Virus record (IMG/VR): IMGVR_UViG_3300031862_000030
Span: 1 to 29,846 of that record
Origin: a virus
Strand: one strand, 5' to 3'
Length of the DNA: 29,846 bases
Below the pieces are notes generated by a model that was not told the DNA's origin, did no database searches, and worked only from the letters and a program-made list of their open reading frames with translations. Of this stretch, positions 20,955 to 29,305 are shown piece by piece; the first letter of the stretch is position 1, and each line of letters starts with the position of its first letter. A program made the translations under genes and the position numbers.

Positions 20955-22536
20955 AGTAGATGAACTAGTAATTGATGTAAGAGCTATTGTAGATAAAGCA
21001 ATAGCAGATTTGAATAGAGTCAAAAATGTAGTTAATGATGTAATAAAACAACAGGATGAAATTGCAAGAAGGACCAGAAGGACAATAGACCATAAACCAA
21101 CAGTCAGTGGAGCAGCAGGAAGGGTTATTAGTCAGATTACAGGAAAAATAGGTGGGGGAATAGGTCAAGTTGGAACTCAAATTGCAGGTTTAGCAACTGC
21201 AGCAGGACCTTTGGGATTAGTTGTAGCTGGTATAACAGCAATTGTTACAGTTTTAAAATTGATACATGATAAAATTGAAAAGATGTTTAATGTCTTGAAA
21301 GAAGCTAGTCCTGCTTTTAAAGGAACTAAAGATTTAGTAGAAAAGACTTGGCTTCTTGCAATGAAGCCTCTTGCAGATTTTATTTCCATTTTAATGAGAC
21401 CATATATTATCATGGCGATGCAATATTTGAGAGCACAACTTCCAAAAATGTATGAGGCATTGAAAGCAAGTGGAGGTCAAATCACACCAGAAGTAATGAA
21501 TATATGGCAAGGAACAATGGCTGGATTAGGGTCCATTTTCCAGCAAATGATGAATCTAATACAACCATTCGCTGCTCAAATGGAAGGATTTTTAACAGGA
21601 ATAGGAACAGTATTTAATAATTGGTTGACTGGAATCAGTGATTGGTTTAATGGACTTCTTGCAGGTATAGGACAAGTTTTCTCTCCTATGCCGGATTCAT
21701 TAGCAAACTGGATAATGGATAGTATTAAAAAGAACAGTTCATATTTGGAAAAAATACCTAAAAATGTAGTAGATAAATTTTTTGAATGGATAGCAGTAAA
21801 TCCTCAGAATTTTATTAATTTACCAACAGATGTCCAACAAAAAATGCTTGATTGGCTAAGTAGTGGAGGATGGGAAAACTTACCACTTGATGTTGCCTTA
21901 AAACTTTTAGAATGGTTAACTAAATATGGAGTAGGAATTACTGACTTTCCTAAAAGAGTTGGAGACCAACTCTTTACACAAGTTGTATCTACAGCTAAAG
22001 ACATACAATCAGGAGTTACAAATTCATTTGATATTATTTCTACTCAAATTAGTGTTTTAGCACCATCTATAAAGGCAACTGTTTACAATGCTTTCATCGA
22101 CATAGTAAATTCATTGATTAGTGTATATAATTCAATAGTGAATAAAATAAGAAGTATGCCTATAATTGGACATTTAGCACCAAAGACACAAGCTCTTTTA
22201 CCATATATGACAATTCAAACTGAACTCCAGCAAGAAATAGATAAAATACTTGGATTTTCAGTTCAAGATTTGATTAATAAATGGAATGCTGAACATGCTA
22301 TGCAGTTCGGTGGAACTATTCCAGAAACAGGACTATTTTTGTTACATAAAGGGGAAAAAGTAGTTCCAACAAGCAAACCATCAGAAATGGCGAAATCAGA
22401 AATATCAAAAGTAACTATTTTTAAACCAAATTACGAATTCAGTGGAAAAATTAATAAAGAAGTTGATATTGATAGTATGATTAGAAGAAGCCATAGGATA
22501 GCTGAACTTGATTTGAGAAGGAGAGGATTAATATAG
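20947..22536 (+). CDS. Tape measure protein
   Basis: A 529-residue protein. An N-terminal coiled coil (DLNRVKNVVNDVIKQQDEIARR) is followed by a Gly-rich hydrophobic stretch (GKIGGGIGQVGTQIAGLATAAGPLGLVVAGITAIVTVLKLI, about 65-105), long helical segments with Trp-rich repeats (NNWLTGISDWFNGLLAGIG; MLDWLSSGGWENL; LLEWLTKYG), and a terminal QFGGTIPETGLFLLHKGEKVVPT, a motif common near the end of tape measures. At about 0.15 nm per residue the predicted tail is near 80 nm. The protein spans the tube lumen during assembly and can act in membrane entry through its hydrophobic segment. Confidence 0.82.
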   Translation: MVKVDELVIDVRAIVDKAIADLNRVKNVVNDVIKQQDEIARRTRRTIDHKPTVSGAAGRVISQITGKIGGGIGQVGTQIAGLATAAGPLGLVVAGITAIVTVLKLIHDKIEKMFNVLKEASPAFKGTKDLVEKTWLLAMKPLADFISILMRPYIIMAMQYLRAQLPKMYEALKASGGQITPEVMNIWQGTMAGLGSIFQQMMNLIQPFAAQMEGFLTGIGTVFNNWLTGISDWFNGLLAGIGQVFSPMPDSLANWIMDSIKKNSSYLEKIPKNVVDKFFEWIAVNPQNFINLPTDVQQKMLDWLSSGGWENLPLDVALKLLEWLTKYGVGITDFPKRVGDQLFTQVVSTAKDIQSGVTNSFDIISTQISVLAPSIKATVYNAFIDIVNSLISVYNSIVNKIRSMPIIGHLAPKTQALLPYMTIQTELQQEIDKILGFSVQDLINKWNAEHAMQFGGTIPETGLFLLHKGEKVVPTSKPSEMAKSEISKVTIFKPNYEFSGKINKEVDIDSMIRRSHRIAELDLRRRGLI

Positions 22537-22547
22537 AAGATAAAGGG

Positions 22548-22664
22548 ATGAGCACAGAGGAATTGATAAGGATAAAATTAAATTACTTAGAAAAAGAAGT
22601 TTCAGATATAAAACAAACTGTTAGAATAATTTTATCAATATTACAAAAGGAGAATAAGAAATGA
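22548..22664 (+). CDS. Small 38-residue coiled-coil protein
   Basis: A frame between tape measure and the next tail gene: MSTEELIRIKLNYLEKEVSD... then an amphipathic helix IKQTVRIILSILQK. It is heptad-like throughout, overlaps the next start by four bases (ATGA), and contains the AAGGAG ribosome-binding site of that gene. It resembles the coiled-coil half of the XhlA-like protein at 16123 but has no membrane helix. Coupling plus clean coding character favour a real gene. Confidence 0.45.
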   Translation: MSTEELIRIKLNYLEKEVSDIKQTVRIILSILQKENKK

Positions 22665-23044
22665 CATACACACTTGCAGGGTATAGTTTAGGAACAGTTA
22701 TTGAAGAAAACATGCTAAAAGAAACTTTTATAGTTCCAATGCCAGCATATCTTATGGATAGTAATGAAACTTATGTTTTTGATTTTGGTGGGACACAAAG
22801 AACAATAAATCTTACAGGAAAATTTACAGGAACTTTAGCAAATATTCAAGCTTTCATTTCAAACATGAACGGATTGATTCAAGGTCATCAAGACATAGAT
22901 GCTGGTTATCCAAAAGATTATGTTAGTGATTTGATAGGAACAATAAAAGTGAAGGTTTTAAGTTTTGAACCCACTTGGTCAGCAGGAGAGCCAGGACAAC
23001 TTTACTATACAATAAAATTAATTGAATCAGGGACACAAATATGA
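22661..23044 (+). CDS. Distal tail/baseplate-type protein
   Basis: A 127-residue protein located after the tape measure, where siphoviruses place the distal tail protein. It reads as a single beta domain with one helix: FIVPMPAYLMDSNETYVFDFGGTQRTINLTGKFTG, then TLANIQAFISNMNGLIQGHQ, and VLSFEPTWSAGEPGQLYYTIKLIESG. The final pattern (strand, G-x-P-G turn, YYTIKLIE strand) resembles the beta-sandwich of tail tube/Dit-like proteins. No exact family can be claimed by eye. AAAAGGAG precedes the ATG, and both ends overlap neighbours by ATGA. Confidence 0.5.
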   Translation: MTYTLAGYSLGTVIEENMLKETFIVPMPAYLMDSNETYVFDFGGTQRTINLTGKFTGTLANIQAFISNMNGLIQGHQDIDAGYPKDYVSDLIGTIKVKVLSFEPTWSAGEPGQLYYTIKLIESGTQI

Positions 23045-23187
23045 AATTGAAATGGAATGGACAGATACCAATAATAATAAGTAGGAAGGATTTGAACAAT
23101 AACATAAGAATAAACGAAAGTATCTTTGAAGTTACTGATGAAATAGGAGAAAAACTATTAAAAATAAAGGGATTTGAGAAAGTATGA
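23041..23187 (+). CDS. Small 48-residue protein, GFEKV ending
   Basis: An ATGA-overlapping frame on both sides: MKLKWNGQIPIIISRKDLNN..., then ESIFEVTDEIGEKLLKIKG and FEKV. The second half matches a common short motif in phage structural genes in which a strand is followed by a (D/E)xxxxxLLxxxGFExV helix-strand. It is encoded between the distal tail candidate and the large adhesin and is likely to be a small tail or adhesin-associated protein. Confidence 0.5.
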   Translation: MKLKWNGQIPIIISRKDLNNNIRINESIFEVTDEIGEKLLKIKGFEKV

Positions 23188-26100
23188 GTTTTACAACAAA
23201 AATAACAAATACAATGAAAACTCATAAAATCACGATAGCAGGAACTGGAACTATAATTACTCTAATTGCAGTTTTAATGACTCTCAGTTATTATGGAGTC
23301 ACAGTCAAGACTTCTGGGGACATAACTTGTGCAGGAACAATTCAGGAACCTTGTATTTCTTACATAAACATTTCAACCTCAAATTTTTCAGTAGTTAATC
23401 CAAAAACAGTCTTTTATTTTGATGATGAATCGAAAGTGAATTACACAGTCTATAAATTGGATACTATCGGAAGGTGGCAGAAATTCAACATCTCTGGAAA
23501 GACAATCAGTGCAAATTCTTTCTGGCAGTTGAAACTGGTTGGATACAAGCAGATAAATGAGACAGTCAAATGGGCGATGGGAGCAGGAGCAGTTGTCGCA
23601 GACCCTGTCTGGAAAGGATATTCCTCTAATGATTTCTTTGTAAAACTTGTTGAGAATCAAGCAGACCTCACACAAGGATATGCAGTTTTTGACTTCTACA
23701 ATCCCACAATTTTTGATTTTAATGTCTCTAAAGAATTGCTTAAACCATTCTTTCAAAAATATCTTGGAAATGATGTAAAAAGCTGGAAGATAATAATAAA
23801 CGGAACCGAATTAGGATACTATCCTGTCAATAAAAGCTATGTAGAACAGGTTTGGATAAGCAATATTTCTTGCTATAATATTATCTCGCCAAACGGAACA
23901 GTCTCTCAAATCTGCCAGGATTTAGGATGGTATGAAAATCAAACTAAATATAGAATAGAATATATTCAAGGAGACTATCCTGTTAAAGCTAAGACTGTTT
24001 ATGATGTTGAGTTATATGGATATTGGGATGCTCACTTAGGTTTGCAATCAGTAGAATGGTTTCCTGATATTACGGTTTCAGGAGTAACTTTTAGACAGAT
24101 GAAATGGGCTTGGTGGAACTCTTCTTGGCAAAGAAAAAGAGGAATAAACATAACAAATAGTGGTTCTTCTGCATTAACAAACTATCAATTTGTGATTAAC
24201 ATAACTTACGACAGCGACATGGCGAGCGATTTCTCAGACATCAGGTTTGTGAATGGTTCTGAAAATGCTGAGCTGAGTCATTGGTTAGAAACTAAAGTTA
24301 ATTCGCAGTGGGCTTATTTTTGGGTTAAAGTCCCAAGCATACCAGTTGGAACAAACCAAAACTTAATTTATGTTTACTATGGAAACACAAGCGTAGTAAA
24401 TTCAGCTTCAAATGGAACAAATGCTTTTGTATTTTATGACGACTTTTCAACAAACACAACATCTAATTATGTGCAAGTTGGCGCTACTGGAATTTCAAAC
24501 ATAACTTGGGATTCGACTAATGGTTATTTACATTGCTATGGATGCAGTAACGCAAGATTCAAGAATACTATTTCGCTCTTACTCAGCGAAGATTTAATTA
24601 TTGAAGGAAGATATAGAGGAAGTAATTTAGACCACCATGGTTCAGCGTTTGCCTATAATGCAAGCAATTGGATACATGGAACTTTCTGTTCTGCAAATAT
24701 GATACTTGATGTAAGAATTGCAGGAAGTGAAACTGCAAGCCAACCAGCATACACTTTTTCCGCAAATACATGGTATGTTGATAGGGTGATTTGGAATAGA
24801 ACTCAAGCACATGCATATGCATATGCTTATTCAGACCAAATTTTAACAAACTCAAGCACATCTTTAGTTTCTACATCTCTTAGTGCAAATTTTGGCACAA
24901 CACAACTATATTCTGGCGTAGACCTTTCAGGTTCTTCTGGAACAATTGAAGTTGATTGGATAAGAACAAGAAAATATGCAACACCAGAACCAACCTATTC
25001 AATCGGTTCTGAACAAACTCCTTCTCCTCCAGGTGGAGTAGTTGCAATATACCTTAATGGAAGTTCTACTGATAGGAAAATAGAGACAGGAGAAGTTTTA
25101 AATATCACTGGAACAATTTCAAGTGGGACAGTTTGTCTATCCGTTAATCATACTGATTTAGGAACAAATTTCACCTGCGGAACAGATTCTGTAACTTATA
25201 TGTGGAATTCTGTCAATTCATCAACAAACAAATTCAATGACGGAAGCACTACAAAAAATATTAGTTTTATAGCAAGCAAAGATATGGAAGATTCACACCT
25301 TTGCTATCCTGATAGTTTTAATCCAAATTGTACTAATGGAATGGATGAAGATTGGAATACATATACAATAGGACTTGCTGATTTAGGAAATACAATAAAT
25401 GAATATTATGATAATATTCCTGGCATGGTTTCAGCCAATTGGACATTCAAATATCAAACATATGTAAAAACAGGATATTATTTCAGTGTTCAATGTGAAA
25501 ACGAAACTTTTTTCAATACAATATTTTTACATACTGCTTCTTATGGAAATGGAACTTTTACAAGAACTGCTGAAATTCCAAGTGCATGCCTCAATAAGTA
25601 TTATGGATTGACAAAAATAATCACTGGGATAAGAAATATAAGTGCCAGTGAACCAACAAAATATTATGAAGGAAAGTTGGATTATGCACTAGGCAACCAG
25701 ACCATTTATGTAAGACTTCATAGTAATGATTTGATAAATAAAGCAAGCATAAATCTTACTGGAGTAAGCACAGCATCTCCAGAAAATTATCCAACCAATG
25801 TAAGAATTTTTGTAAATGATAGTTTAAGCAATGTTATTTCTGGAAAATTAAAAGAAGGAACATCAAGCATTAATACATTTTATGATGGAATAAGTCTAAA
25901 AAACATGACTTTCAACAGAACAGGAGGTCAGATGACTTATCTAAAACTGGCAAAAAATGCCATAGTTATGGATGCAAAATTAAATATCAGCGCATTTCCA
26001 ATCAATTATACTTTCCAATTCGCAGATTCTGCCGTTGAATCTTCAAATGGAGATTGGAGCACTTTAAGTACTGACCAACCCCTTAACGATTATACAGCAA

Positions 26101-27395
26101 CTTGGTCTTCTGCATGGAAAATAAATGGAACTGAATCCCTTTTAGTTTATCTCAATTCAGGTGGAACTGTTTCGAATTATGCATATATCGAGACATATAA
26201 TCCAAATAATGTGAACATGACCGATGCAGGTCATGTGAATGTTACAATCAAGCCATTGAATAAGAATTCAGCATTTGATATAGAAATTTTATATGGTCCA
26301 GAATTTCCTTTGAATTCGCGTACTGTCCTTTGGAGCGAGAATCTTTATGACATACCTGATGCTGGAGAAAATGTAACATTGGATTTGATAGATGTCAACA
26401 GCAATTCATACAAATTATTTTTCAGATTGAAACTAAATCGTGCAGATTATTTTGTTGCAGGTTCGAATATAGGATTTTATTTAGATTGGGTTCGAGCCAT
26501 AGATTCTTATTCATATCCAAATGACACATACATAGATGCCGAAGGAAATGGGACCGCTGATTGGAGTTATGCAGGCATGCTCAATGAAAGTGTATCACCG
26601 CAACAAACCAGTAATTTCAGTGATAGTTTGAATCATTATCTTTCTGTTTGTAGTTCTGATAGTTATGGAAATTGCAATATTCCATTGGTTTTTGGAACTG
26701 ATGCAGCTGGAATTATTCAGATATCTTCTATAAATATAACCTATACAATCATTTACAATCCAATTACTTTGAATGCTGATTATCTTCAAAATTACTTAAA
26801 TAAATCTGCTTATGGATATGTCAACATACCAATTAAAATTGAAGCTAATTATGGGAATGTTACTAGTGTTGGAAATATCACTATTTCTGGATTGAAATTG
26901 AGTTACAATGGTTCTGCCAATTTCACTGCAACTGCTTTCCAACTTGGAAACACTACAAATAATGCCAGTCAGAATATCAATGTTTACTTTTCTAGATTCG
27001 TAAGGAATCTTCCATACACATTTACAAATAATGTAATTTTCCTGCCTTCAAACAACAATGCAACCAATGTAACACCCTATGGACAAACAAACAACATAGC
27101 TATCTTTAACATCACTTGGATGAATTATGATGTGAATGCAAGTCTTGCTATCAGAATAAATGAAACAACTTCCTGTGCATTCTTCAGAATAAGTAACACA
27201 TCTTCATGGGACAATGGTTTCAATTTGACAACTTCATTCAAACAAATCTATTACAATAGGCAATTCAATTCGTCAGGAACAACAAATAACTGGTTGTGGG
27301 TAAATCTCTATAACTGCAATGCAACAGAATTGAAAACTTTTGTGAAAAGGTTTGATTTGGAAAGTTGTTGTATTGGCTGTATGGCTTGTTGGTGA
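23184..27395 (+). CDS. Giant membrane-anchored adhesin with DUF2341 and lectin-like domains
   Basis: A 1403-residue protein. An N-terminal TM segment (ITIAGTGTIITLIAVLMTL, about 16-34) is followed by the module shared with the gene at 9533 (KTSGDITCAGTIQEPCISYIN ... ETVKWAMG ... ADPVWKG, about 40-140). Residues about 310-400 are DUF2341 (WWNSSWQRKRGINITNSGSS ... FSDIRFVNGS ... YFWVKVPSIPVGTNQNLIYV), followed by a LamG-like domain starting FYDDFS (about 412-610). Several beta domains with many Asn-x-Ser/Thr sequons fill the rest, and the end has cysteine-rich ESCCIGCMACW. DUF2341-lectin pairs are common in archaeal and bacterial surface proteins. In a tail-gene context, receptor binding is the likely role. 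Confidence 0.65.
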   Translation: MSFTTKITNTMKTHKITIAGTGTIITLIAVLMTLSYYGVTVKTSGDITCAGTIQEPCISYINISTSNFSVVNPKTVFYFDDESKVNYTVYKLDTIGRWQKFNISGKTISANSFWQLKLVGYKQINETVKWAMGAGAVVADPVWKGYSSNDFFVKLVENQADLTQGYAVFDFYNPTIFDFNVSKELLKPFFQKYLGNDVKSWKIIINGTELGYYPVNKSYVEQVWISNISCYNIISPNGTVSQICQDLGWYENQTKYRIEYIQGDYPVKAKTVYDVELYGYWDAHLGLQSVEWFPDITVSGVTFRQMKWAWWNSSWQRKRGINITNSGSSALTNYQFVINITYDSDMASDFSDIRFVNGSENAELSHWLETKVNSQWAYFWVKVPSIPVGTNQNLIYVYYGNTSVVNSASNGTNAFVFYDDFSTNTTSNYVQVGATGISNITWDSTNGYLHCYGCSNARFKNTISLLLSEDLIIEGRYRGSNLDHHGSAFAYNASNWIHGTFCSANMILDVRIAGSETASQPAYTFSANTWYVDRVIWNRTQAHAYAYAYSDQILTNSSTSLVSTSLSANFGTTQLYSGVDLSGSSGTIEVDWIRTRKYATPEPTYSIGSEQTPSPPGGVVAIYLNGSSTDRKIETGEVLNITGTISSGTVCLSVNHTDLGTNFTCGTDSVTYMWNSVNSSTNKFNDGSTTKNISFIASKDMEDSHLCYPDSFNPNCTNGMDEDWNTYTIGLADLGNTINEYYDNIPGMVSANWTFKYQTYVKTGYYFSVQCENETFFNTIFLHTASYGNGTFTRTAEIPSACLNKYYGLTKIITGIRNISASEPTKYYEGKLDYALGNQTIYVRLHSNDLINKASINLTGVSTASPENYPTNVRIFVNDSLSNVISGKLKEGTSSINTFYDGISLKNMTFNRTGGQMTYLKLAKNAIVMDAKLNISAFPINYTFQFADSAVESSNGDWSTLSTDQPLNDYTATWSSAWKINGTESLLVYLNSGGTVSNYAYIETYNPNNVNMTDAGHVNVTIKPLNKNSAFDIEILYGPEFPLNSRTVLWSENLYDIPDAGENVTLDLIDVNSNSYKLFFRLKLNRADYFVAGSNIGFYLDWVRAIDSYSYPNDTYIDAEGNGTADWSYAGMLNESVSPQQTSNFSDSLNHYLSVCSSDSYGNCNIPLVFGTDAAGIIQISSINITYTIIYNPITLNADYLQNYLNKSAYGYVNIPIKIEANYGNVTSVGNITISGLKLSYNGSANFTATAFQLGNTTNNASQNINVYFSRFVRNLPYTFTNNVIFLPSNNNATNVTPYGQTNNIAIFNITWMNYDVNASLAIRINETTSCAFFRISNTSSWDNGFNLTTSFKQIYYNRQFNSSGTTNNWLWVNLYNCNATELKTFVKRFDLESCCIGCMACW

Positions 27396-27399
27396 TAGA

Positions 27400-28833
27400 A
27401 TGATTGTCCCGACAGATTTTTTCATGTGGATTTCAAAAAGAAAAAACTACCACTGCAAGGTCTATATTAATAATGATGATGTTACTAGCCAGGTTGTAGA
27501 AAGTTCTTTTAACAAACCAGTAACAATTGCAATTGGAGATTTCACCTGTAAACTTTTGAATCCAAAAGGAATTATCAGTGGAAAATATAATCCAGGAGAT
27601 ACAATAAAATTCTATGGAGATACTACTGCAGGAACAACTTTACAATTTTGGGGCAGGATTGATTACCTAAAAGACAATTTAAGTAATGATGGACATTTTT
27701 TAGAAATAGAAGGGAGGCATAGGAGTTACATTCTTACAGAGACTTTAGTGAATGCAAGTTATACTGCTACTGAGGTTGCAGATGTCCTGAAAGGAATAAT
27801 TGGCACATATGCTTCTGGATTTACTTACACCAATGTTAACAATACAGGAGAGACAATAACAGTTAATTGGAATTATAAACCATTTTGGGAGTGTGTTAAG
27901 ATACTTTGTAATTATGTTGGGTTTGACTGTTATGTGGATGATAACAATGATTTCCATTTCTTCCAAACTAATTCAATTCTAAATAGTGATGATGCAATTG
28001 TTGAAGGAGATAATTATATAAAAATAGAGGACTGGGGTGTTGATGATTTTTATTCTAAGACAAAAGTAACTGCAATGGGTGAGGATGAATCTAGAATACC
28101 TATATTATATACATCTACCTATGGCTCTGGTGAAACTAGAGAGGTCTTTATCAAAGACAGTTCAGCAAATACTGAAACCCAAGTCCAAGCATTAGCAGAA
28201 GCTAAGTTAGCAGAGGTAACAAACATTCCTCCTCAAGCAAAGATTCTTTCTTTTGCACTAACAAACTCTAATCCTGGAGATAATATTTGGGTAGTAGTTC
28301 CTAGACAAAAAACTTATGGAATATTCAAACTCTTACAAATTTCACATAAATTCGGACAAAAAACTTCCTGGCAGACAGAATCAAGTATAGAAAAAGAAAT
28401 AAGAGGAACACAACAAGTTCTCATGGAAAGGTCAAGAAAAGAAATAGAAATTCAGGTAGCACCCAATCCAAACAAACTCAATTTTTCCTATAATTTTACT
28501 TTTGATGATTCCACCAACATAGAAACTAATCCTGCTCTGAATTGTCAGACCGTAGCAGGAAAACTACAATTAACACCACCGAACACAACAGGATATATAA
28601 TAACTTCTACAAGAGCAGCTAGTAGTAACATAACAAAAATTCAACTCAGTTACAATGGTTGGAATTTAGGGACTAGCACTTTCGAGGTAAGTGTAGATGG
28701 AGGACTCCGTTATGAAACAATCCAGAAAGATGTCCTATTCACTCCTTCATATTCAGGAAGTAATCTGAAATTAAAGATAACTTTGAATTCTACCACTGCT
28801 CAAATAGAATCATTAGCTTTGCTATACTCATAA
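27400..28833 (+). CDS. Tail hub/baseplate-like protein
   Basis: A 477-residue protein. I chose ATG 27400 because GGTGA (27391-27395), which holds the stop of the adhesin, is its ribosome-binding site. The upstream ATG at 27352 would add a stretch lacking any site. Residues about 15-110 (CKVYINNDDVTSQVVESSFN ... FTCKLLNPKG ... DTIKFYGD ... QFWGRIDYL) and 110-300 (EIEGRHRSYILTETLVNASY, ATEVADVLKGIIGTY, FWECVKILCNYVGFDCYVDD) follow the plan of phage tail hub proteins (gp27/gp44-like): two barrel domains with an inserted helical part, then GDNIWVVVPRQKTYGIFKLLQISH. The C-terminal 110 residues look like an added beta-sandwich. Confidence 0.6.
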   Translation: MIVPTDFFMWISKRKNYHCKVYINNDDVTSQVVESSFNKPVTIAIGDFTCKLLNPKGIISGKYNPGDTIKFYGDTTAGTTLQFWGRIDYLKDNLSNDGHFLEIEGRHRSYILTETLVNASYTATEVADVLKGIIGTYASGFTYTNVNNTGETITVNWNYKPFWECVKILCNYVGFDCYVDDNNDFHFFQTNSILNSDDAIVEGDNYIKIEDWGVDDFYSKTKVTAMGEDESRIPILYTSTYGSGETREVFIKDSSANTETQVQALAEAKLAEVTNIPPQAKILSFALTNSNPGDNIWVVVPRQKTYGIFKLLQISHKFGQKTSWQTESSIEKEIRGTQQVLMERSRKEIEIQVAPNPNKLNFSYNFTFDDSTNIETNPALNCQTVAGKLQLTPPNTTGYIITSTRAASSNITKIQLSYNGWNLGTSTFEVSVDGGLRYETIQKDVLFTPSYSGSNLKLKITLNSTTAQIESLALLYS

Positions 28834-28868
28834 GTTTAATTACTTCAAAAATTAAATAAAATTAGGAG
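28834..28868 (+). repeat. Junction element copy F; TTTAATT/AATTAAA hairpin
   Basis: GTTTAATTACTTCAAAAATT opens this element, nearly identical to copy A at 1121. TTTAATT (28835-28841) can pair with AATTAAA (28850-28856). An AGGAGG site follows for the gene at 28880. Confidence 0.5.
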
Positions 28869-28879
28869 GCTATGAAAAA

Positions 28880-29164
28880 ATGGATGCAATTTCATTGCTA
28901 AATACCTTCCTTGAATTTGGCTTGGCTAATCCATTAGTCCAAACAGCCGCAGTTACAGTAGTGAGGACATTCTTTGGATGGGCACAACATGCTCTAGATG
29001 ACAATAAGATAGACAGAAATGAATGGAAGGAATTAGTCCAAACATTCTGTAGATTGCTCCCACAAGGACTAGGATTAAGTGCATTAGGAATACCAGCCGC
29101 AGGAAGTTTGTTTAGCGACATATTCGTAACTAAACTTGCTAAAGTAGCAGATAAGAAAAAGTAG
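28880..29164 (+). CDS. Small holin-like candidate
   Basis: A 94-residue protein: an N-terminal hydrophobic helix (AISLLNTFLEFGLANPLVQTAAVTVVRTFFGWA), an acidic loop with an EF-hand-like string (LDDNKIDRNEWKELVQTF), a second, moderately hydrophobic helix (LLPQGLGLSALGIPAAGSLF) and a Lys-rich end (KVADKKK). Two helices, a charged tail and a location at the end of the tail module match small phage holins, which often contain DGKI-x-W-type loops. The hydrophobicity is modest, so a soluble or membrane-associated role is possible. AGGAGG at 28864 supports the start at 28880. Confidence 0.4.
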   Translation: MDAISLLNTFLEFGLANPLVQTAAVTVVRTFFGWAQHALDDNKIDRNEWKELVQTFCRLLPQGLGLSALGIPAAGSLFSDIFVTKLAKVADKKK

Positions 29165-29177
29165 ATTGGCTTTAGAA

Positions 29178-29255
29178 GGGGCAACAGGTATGGCTCAATT
29201 ACTCGCCTGGAGTGCTTACCTGCCCCAAACTCTCAATAGTCAATCGCGATTGAGA
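29178..29255 (+). ncRNA. Structured junction with a perfect 14-base palindrome
   Basis: GGGGCA (29178-29183) plus GGTA (29187-29190) pair with TACCTGCCCC (29217-29226), interrupted by a three-base bulge; inside, ACTC/GAGT (29201-29204, 29210-29213) makes a smaller hairpin. Next is TCAATCGCGATTGA (29240-29253), a perfect palindrome that overlaps a TCTCAAT/ATTGAGA stem (29231-29237, 29249-29255). A T-rich tract follows. It could be a transcript end, a small RNA or a protein-binding site between the structural genes and the phosphoesterase gene. Confidence 0.45.
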
Positions 29256-29274
29256 ACCCCATTTCTTTACTTAT

Positions 29275-29305
29275 TTTCTTATACTTCAAAAAATAATATA
29301 GTAAA
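29275..29305 (+). repeat. Junction element copy G, TATA-like
   Basis: TTTTCTTATACTTCAAAAAA followed by TAATATAG just before the phosphoesterase start. It matches the ACTTCAAAAAATAAT core of copies E and F. The ATG at 29306 follows with no ribosome-binding motif, which suits an archaeal promoter producing a short or absent leader. Confidence 0.4.

Noticed and set aside
28872-28901. Nine-codon frame (MKKWMQFHC) after AGGAGG
   Set aside because: Its ATG is only two bases from the AGGAGG; the same site serves ATG 28880 of the holin-like gene with normal spacing and a full-length protein.
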